Part shown: piece after piece, positions 58,981 to 64,000 of the stretch | Layout: every line of letters begins with the position of its first letter | How positions within the stretch are numbered: the stretch's first letter is position 1 | NCBI RefSeq assembly: GCF_002860865.1 | Contig: NZ_PKIE01000001.1 | Coordinates: forward strand, 620,001-684,000 | Reading direction: 5' to 3' | Length of the DNA: 64,000 nucleotides | Source: Streptococcus mitis | Lineage (GTDB): Bacteria; Bacillota; Bacilli; Lactobacillales; Streptococcaceae | Translations under genes and position numbers: made by a program | The notes under the pieces: model-generated | The model's input: only the letters and a program-made list of their open reading frames with translations | The model's database searches: none | Told to the model about the DNA's origin: nothing

Positions 58981-60513
58981 ATGATAAACATCAATCATCT
59001 AACCATCACACAAAACAAAGATTTACGAGACCTTGTATCTGACCTAAACATGACCATCCACGATGGGGAAAAGGTAGCTATTATTGGTGAAGAAGGAAAT
59101 GGCAAATCAACCTTACTTAAAATTTTTATGGGGGAAGCTTTGCCTGATTTCACTATCAGGGGAGACATTCAATCTGATTATCAATCAATAGCCTACATTC
59201 CTCAAAAACTCCCCGAAGAGCTGAAAAAGAAAACTCTACATGACTACTTCTTTTTAGATTTTATTGATTTAGACTACAGTATTCTTTATCGTTTAGCTGA
59301 GGAATTGCATTTCGATAGCAATCGTTTCGCAAGCGAGCAAGAAATTGGCAGTCTATCAGGGGGCGAAGCTTTGAAAATTCAGCTCATCCATGAGTTAGGC
59401 AAACCCTTTGAAATTCTATTTTTAGATGAACCTTCAAATGACCTAGACCTTGAGACGGTTGATTGGCTAAAAAATCAGATTCAAAAGATTAGACAAACTG
59501 TTATTTTCATTTCCCATGATGAAGACTTTCTTTCTGAAACGGCTGATACTATTGTCCACTTGCGACTGGTCAAGCACCGGAAAGAAGCGGAAACACTAGT
59601 AGAGCATTTGGACTATGATCGCTACAGTGAGCAGAGAAAGGCTAATTTTGCCAGACAAAGTCAGCAAGCTGCTAACGACCAAAGAGCCTATGACAAAACA
59701 ATGGAAAAACATCGACGAGTCAAGCAAAATGTGGAAACTGCTCTTCGAGCTACCAAAGACAGTACTGCCGGTCGCCTATTGGCTAAAAAAATGAAAACTG
59801 TTCTCTCTCAAGAAAAACGTATTGAAAAGGCAGCTCAGTCCATGACCCAAAAACCACTTGAAGAGGAAGAAATCAGACTTTTCTTCTCAGATATACAGCC
59901 ATTACCGGCTTCTAAAGTCTTAATCCAACTGGAAAAAGAAAATTTGTCCATCGGCGAGCGAATTTTGTCTCAGGGACTACAACTAACTGTCCGTGGCCAA
60001 GAAAAAATCGGTATCATCGGCCCAAATGGTATTGGGAAATCAACTCTGTTAGCCAAGTTACAGCAACTTCTTAATGATAAAAGAGAGATTTCGCTTGGTT
60101 TTATGCCACAAGATTACCACAAAAAACTGCAATTGGATTTATCACCAATAGCCTATCTCAGCAAAATTGGGGAAAAAGAGGAACTGCAGAAAATCCAATC
60201 CCACTTAGCTAGTCTCAATTTCAGTTATCCAGAAATGCAGCATCAAATTCGCTCCTTATCTGGCGGGCAACAGGGAAAACTCCTGCTTTTGGATTTAGTG
60301 CTGCGCAAACCAAACTTTCTCCTGCTGGATGAACCCACACGAAACTTTTCTCCCACTTCTCAACCCCACATCAGGAAACTCTTTGCAACCTATCCAGGCG
60401 GTCTCATCACTGTTTCGCATGACAGGCGTTTCTTAAAAGAGGTCTGTTCAAGCATCTATCGCTTGACAGAACATGGTTTGGAAGTCGTTGATTTAGAAGA
60501 TTTATACTCATGA
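58981..60513 (+). CDS. ABC-F family ATPase (ribosome-associated or antibiotic-resistance type)
   Basis: 510 aa with two ABC domains and no membrane segment. Domain 1: Walker A GEEGNGKST (36-44), LSGGE (125-129), FLDEPSNDLD. A charged interdomain linker of about residues 205-300 would reach the ribosomal E/P site. Domain 2: GPNGIGKST (347-355), LSGGQ (426-430), and an unusual LLLDEPTRNFSPTS in place of DEPTNHLD. AGAAAGGG upstream of the ATG. Such proteins protect ribosomes from antibiotics or help translation; which applies here is not clear. Confidence 0.88.
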   Translation: MININHLTITQNKDLRDLVSDLNMTIHDGEKVAIIGEEGNGKSTLLKIFMGEALPDFTIRGDIQSDYQSIAYIPQKLPEELKKKTLHDYFFLDFIDLDYSILYRLAEELHFDSNRFASEQEIGSLSGGEALKIQLIHELGKPFEILFLDEPSNDLDLETVDWLKNQIQKIRQTVIFISHDEDFLSETADTIVHLRLVKHRKEAETLVEHLDYDRYSEQRKANFARQSQQAANDQRAYDKTMEKHRRVKQNVETALRATKDSTAGRLLAKKMKTVLSQEKRIEKAAQSMTQKPLEEEEIRLFFSDIQPLPASKVLIQLEKENLSIGERILSQGLQLTVRGQEKIGIIGPNGIGKSTLLAKLQQLLNDKREISLGFMPQDYHKKLQLDLSPIAYLSKIGEKEELQKIQSHLASLNFSYPEMQHQIRSLSGGQQGKLLLLDLVLRKPNFLLLDEPTRNFSPTSQPHIRKLFATYPGGLITVSHDRRFLKEVCSSIYRLTEHGLEVVDLEDLYS

Positions 60514-60655
60514 GGATAATTCTTTGCTTTGGAGCGCTATTTAAACATTATAATCAGTGAATAAATCTTATATCCACATTCAAGTCAATAATTTCTTTCA
60601 AGATCATTTGTAATCAACTCTAAATAGACGGATAAAAACTACTTCTAACTATCAA
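60514..60655. other. Intergenic after the ABC-F gene
   Basis: AT-rich, no coding frame or repeat seen. Confidence 0.5.
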
Positions 60656-60696
60656 AAAACGAGTACCTCCTCAGTTGGAAATGCTCGTTTTCTTAT
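60656..60696 (+). terminator. ABC-F gene terminator
   Basis: AAAACGAGTA / TGCTCGTTTT arms with a partly paired middle and a short T run. Related in sequence to the hairpin at 31722-31756. Confidence 0.65.
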
Positions 60697-60794
60697 GTTG
60701 CCATGGTTTATAATTACAGTGAGAAATAGGAAACAGCCTTGAATGGGAAAATCTCCTAGATCTACGACCACAAACTTTTTATCTCCCAACTTTT

Positions 60795-63700
60795 TTATTC
60801 TGCTGGTTTTTCTTGATTTCCAGTACTTGTTGTAGATTCTGTTGTTTCCTTTTCTGAAGCTGGTTCAGCAGGTTTAGAATCTGTTGTATTGCTTGGTTTG
60901 TTTTCGTCCCTTGCAGTTTCACTGTTAGATTCTGCAGCCACTGATGTTTCAGTTTCGGAACTTGTGTTCTCACCATTTGACTCGGCATTTGTCGCTGGAG
61001 TTGCTTCTTCACTTGAGCTTGATTTTGACTTGATTTCTTGATTCAAGACTAGAATAGCTTTTGTCAATTCAAGTAAAGCAGCTTTATCTTTACTCTTAGC
61101 AGAAAGTTGATCTAGTAAAGCATCTACCTTATCAAAGTCCGCATCAGAACCCTTGTTGTTTTCTAAATAAGAGTGAAGCGACATGAGAATATCGTAGAGT
61201 TTTTGATAGAGTACTAGTGTCTGAGGGTCTTGCTCAGCATTTTCCTTTTCTTGTTGAAGGGCGCTAGCGATACGAGTCAAGACATCTTTTACCTGACTGT
61301 TTACTTCATCCAAGTCCGCATCAGCCTTGTTTGTAGCAGCTTTGAGATTTTCTACTTCTTCTGCCAAGGATTGTCTGATTCCTTCTTCTTGGATTTGCTC
61401 TAAGAGTTGAGTTGCCTTGCTCAAGAGACTTTCTACTTGTTCCTTGCTAACATGATTGACATGTTCTTCAGGCATAAAGTCTCCGTACAGTTCTTTCAAG
61501 AAGCCATAAATAGCTGTCTTGGCACTTTGATTATCAACTTTTTCAGTATCTAGAACTGTTTGACTTGATTTCGCAGTAGTTGGCTGAGCTTTCAAAGCTT
61601 CTTCCACTTCTTGTTTTGCTTGATAGATGCTTGGGAATAATTTGTTCAATTCTGCTGCTTTTAGGAAGGATTGAGATTGATACAAGGTCCAAGTCAACTG
61701 AGCTACTTTGTTTCGCAGTTCATCACTCAAACGACCGTCATTTACGTGTTCGTAGAAATACTTGATGTATTCTACAGTTGTAACACCTGTTCGGTCATTA
61801 AAGTCTTGCAAGGCTTGAAGTTGTGATTCAACCGCTGCCAAACCTGCCTCATCTTTAGCCAACTTAGCTTCTTGGAGTCGAACGAGAAGGTCTTTCTTAG
61901 GAAGCCCATAAGAATCTGTATCCAGTGTATTGATTTTATCAATCAAGGCTTGATATTTCTTATCTAGAGCACTTGTTTCAACAGGTTTGACACTTTCATC
62001 AATATGGATATATTGCTTATCAAAGAGATCAAGTGTCGCAAGATAACCCGCTGTAGAGTTAGTTGCCAGTTTCTTCATGTTTTCAGTAAACTGACCTAAA
62101 GCTAACTCAATCTGTCTTTGTTCGATAGGCTTGTCTTTGTAGATGCTTCTACTATCAGCTAGAAGTTGATCTACTTTTGCCAAGACTGCCTTCTCATCAA
62201 AAGCTCCAGGTTGGTAGTTAGATTGTAGAGCTGGAATCTTGTTTTTCAAAGCTACTTCATAGCCCTTCGTTTGAACCTTGATGTAGTGATTGTGATCGCC
62301 ATGAGGAATCACAAAACTACCATTTTCTACCTGTAAACTATAAGGAGACACACCATCTCGCAAAGCAGTGGTATAGAGTTCATTTAAGAAATCAAGTTCT
62401 GGATTTCCTGTCTGGAGTGGAAGTCGAACGTGTTCCTTACGAACAGCATAGGGATGGATATGAGTTGGATCGTAGGCTTGGTCTGGATTTCCAAAAACAA
62501 AGAATCCGTTTGAAATTCTAATCGCTTCAAGTGGAACACCGTAGGTCTTCGAAATATAAGCAATCTTTTCTTCATCGCTAGCATCTCTTGAGAAAGACTC
62601 TACCGTTTTAGCAAGAGGTTTTACAGGCTCTGCATCATGATGTGTTTTCAGATGATCCTGTGCGGCCTTAATTTGCTCAGCTGTCAAATCTTTCTTATAG
62701 AAGTAATGATTATGGTCGCCGTGACTCATGACAAAGCCTTGATCATCCTCACTAATGACACGATCGGCATCAAAACCGTGATCATGGTCTTCACCATGAT
62801 GGTGTCCATGATGATCTTCATCGTGATCGTCATCATGAGCTGGATTTGGTTTTGCTGTATTTGCCCCTTTCAAGTGGTCTTGCGCTGCCTTGATTTGATC
62901 AGCTGTCAAAACCTTCTTGAAGAAGTAATGATTATGGTCGCCGTGACTCATGATAAATCCTGCTTCATCTTCCGCAATAATACGATTAGCATCAAAGCCG
63001 TGCCCACCTTCTTCATGTTTCTCATATGAAGTTCCTGGATTGACTGGAAGAGATGGCGAAGGTGTTGCTAGACCATTGTTTGGAAGAGTCGGTTTACCAA
63101 TTTGATTCGACTTAGGAATGTAATGGAAATGATCACCATGTCTGACGATATAAGCTGTGGCTGTTTCTTCGACAATATCTTTAGGATTAAAGATATAACC
63201 ATCAGATGTTGAAGAAATTTCCTTATTTAACGTTGAGGAAGCATTATTCAATATAGATGGATTACTTGGAAGACTTCCTAGACTAGACGCTACTTCATTA
63301 GGTTTTTCATTTGTAGAAATCGTAGAACCAGTACCACCGATAGGCACCATTCTAGCAATCTTTTCTTCTAAAGGAGAGAGCTTACTGTAAGGAATAAAAT
63401 GATAATGGTCGCCATGCGGAATCGCAACACCATTTGGTGTACGGCTGATAATCTTAGCAGGGTCAAAAACCAGACCATCTGATTCACTGTAACGTTGGTC
63501 GCTAGGTGAATCGTAGAGTTCTTTCAATAGACTTTGGAGACTTTCAGCCTTACCTTCTGGCTTGCTAGTTGATCCTTGTGCTACAGATTGCGTGTTATTG
63601 TCACTAGCTGCTGAAGAATAGCTTAGCTGACTTGGTTGCGTATTTTTGCCAGCTAAATGAGCTTTAGCGGCTGCTAATTCACTAGCAGACAAATCACTTT

Positions 63701-64000
63701 TTGGAATGTAGTGATAGTGTCCTCCGTGAGGAACGATATAAGCATCACCAGTATCTTCGATAATATCAGCTGGATTAAAGACATAACCATCATCTGTCGT
63801 ATAGCGTCCCTGAGACCTTGCTACAGCAACATCAGAGCTGACCTTCTCATTATCTTTGACGTGTTCTTGTTTTTGACGATTGATTTCATCCTTAGTTCGA
63901 ACATTATCAGCATGAGCTACATCTTTCAGGTAGACATAATATTTTCCATCGACCTTGATGATATAACCACCCTTGACCTCATTGACAATATCTCCATCCT
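60795..64000 (-). CDS. Pneumococcal histidine triad (Pht) family surface protein, partial at its N-terminus
   Basis: The frame stays open to the right edge, so the signal peptide lies outside; 1067 residues are visible. Pht proteins bind zinc and take part in metal scavenging and complement evasion. Six HxxHxH triads: HGGHYH, HGDHYH, HGDHFH and three HGDHNH. Between the fourth and fifth is a run of about 20 residues almost all His, Asp and Glu. The N-terminal half resembles PhtE, the following part (ASDEEKIAYISKTYGVPLEA) resembles PhtA/B/D. The C-terminus is a long Ser/Thr/Glu-rich tail without an LPXTG. Confidence 0.9.
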   Translation of the reverse strand, partial: DGDIVNEVKGGYIIKVDGKYYVYLKDVAHADNVRTKDEINRQKQEHVKDNEKVSSDVAVARSQGRYTTDDGYVFNPADIIEDTGDAYIVPHGGHYHYIPKSDLSASELAAAKAHLAGKNTQPSQLSYSSAASDNNTQSVAQGSTSKPEGKAESLQSLLKELYDSPSDQRYSESDGLVFDPAKIISRTPNGVAIPHGDHYHFIPYSKLSPLEEKIARMVPIGGTGSTISTNEKPNEVASSLGSLPSNPSILNNASSTLNKEISSTSDGYIFNPKDIVEETATAYIVRHGDHFHYIPKSNQIGKPTLPNNGLATPSPSLPVNPGTSYEKHEEGGHGFDANRIIAEDEAGFIMSHGDHNHYFFKKVLTADQIKAAQDHLKGANTAKPNPAHDDDHDEDHHGHHHGEDHDHGFDADRVISEDDQGFVMSHGDHNHYFYKKDLTAEQIKAAQDHLKTHHDAEPVKPLAKTVESFSRDASDEEKIAYISKTYGVPLEAIRISNGFFVFGNPDQAYDPTHIHPYAVRKEHVRLPLQTGNPELDFLNELYTTALRDGVSPYSLQVENGSFVIPHGDHNHYIKVQTKGYEVALKNKIPALQSNYQPGAFDEKAVLAKVDQLLADSRSIYKDKPIEQRQIELALGQFTENMKKLATNSTAGYLATLDLFDKQYIHIDESVKPVETSALDKKYQALIDKINTLDTDSYGLPKKDLLVRLQEAKLAKDEAGLAAVESQLQALQDFNDRTGVTTVEYIKYFYEHVNDGRLSDELRNKVAQLTWTLYQSQSFLKAAELNKLFPSIYQAKQEVEEALKAQPTTAKSSQTVLDTEKVDNQSAKTAIYGFLKELYGDFMPEEHVNHVSKEQVESLLSKATQLLEQIQEEGIRQSLAEEVENLKAATNKADADLDEVNSQVKDVLTRIASALQQEKENAEQDPQTLVLYQKLYDILMSLHSYLENNKGSDADFDKVDALLDQLSAKSKDKAALLELTKAILVLNQEIKSKSSSSEEATPATNAESNGENTSSETETSVAAESNSETARDENKPSNTTDSKPAEPASEKETTESTTSTGNQEKPAE

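Overview
The window is a chromosomal stretch of a mitis-group Streptococcus (S. mitis, S. oralis or S. pneumoniae level; species not settled). Support comes from the gene content (srtA next to gyrA, VicRKX with a one-membrane-segment VicK, pepX-argR, a pneumococcal histidine triad protein), four BOX-type repeats, strong extended -10 promoters (TGnTATAAT), and low G+C. Almost everything is core housekeeping sequence. From memory of the S. pneumoniae TIGR4 map, the blocks are individually collinear with pneumococcus but joined in a different order, so several joints look like rearrangement points.

Layout. 1-6.9 kb: a DUF2130 fragment, O-acetylhomoserine sulfhydrylase, formate/nitrite channel, srtA, gyrA and divergent ldh. 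6.9-7.2 kb: a scar with the 3' end of a tyrosine integrase gene. 7.2-16.1 kb: pyk-pfkA, dnaE, then pepX-argR. 16.5-22.5 kb: ftsK/spoIIIE and the fructose operon fruR-fruK-fruA, which has a perfect cre site. 22.7-25 kb: tRNA-Ser(GGA), an Nramp transporter with duplicated promoter/operator modules, and a gene-poor stretch with a BOX and orphan terminators. 25.1-31.3 kb: pdxS-pdxT, NADH oxidase, and divergently an operon of a cytosolic ApbE-type flavin transferase plus two flavin reductases, the second carrying two C-terminal flavinylation motifs. 31.3-31.7 kb: a 3' fragment of uracil permease and a BOX. 31.8-39.9 kb: ffh-ylxM, DUF1934, HD hydrolase, HAD phosphatase, tRNA-Arg(CCT), rplS with its leader, two crcB genes, chorismate mutase, flavodoxin, DHH phosphoesterase, rpmE2. 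40-41.2 kb: decay zone (relB with a broken relE; a broken efeO). 41.4-50.5 kb: ybaB, a K+ channel, vicRKX, mutY, hup, degV, yitT, ribF. 50.8-57.2 kb: the pyr operon pyrR-pyrB-carA-carB with a PyrR attenuator and an odd 447 bp carA-carB spacer. 57.2-64 kb: nth, DUF177, an ABC-F ATPase, and a partial histidine triad (Pht) protein running off the right edge.

The best candidate for an undescribed system is the 28.3-31.3 kb operon. A signal-less ApbE sits with a reductase that has an FMN-reductase domain, a PAS-like domain and a Gly/His/Asp-rich tail with two Asp-Ala-Thr-Ser-Gly-Ala-Ser motifs. This predicts a cytosolic reductase carrying two covalent FMNs, under its own CcpA-type promoter opposite NADH oxidase. 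Other notable points are a MutY without any Fe-S ligands and an Nth with only two of four, five genes whose predicted transcription start falls on or next to the A of the start codon (leaderless mRNAs), and the duplicated palindromic operators in front of mntH.
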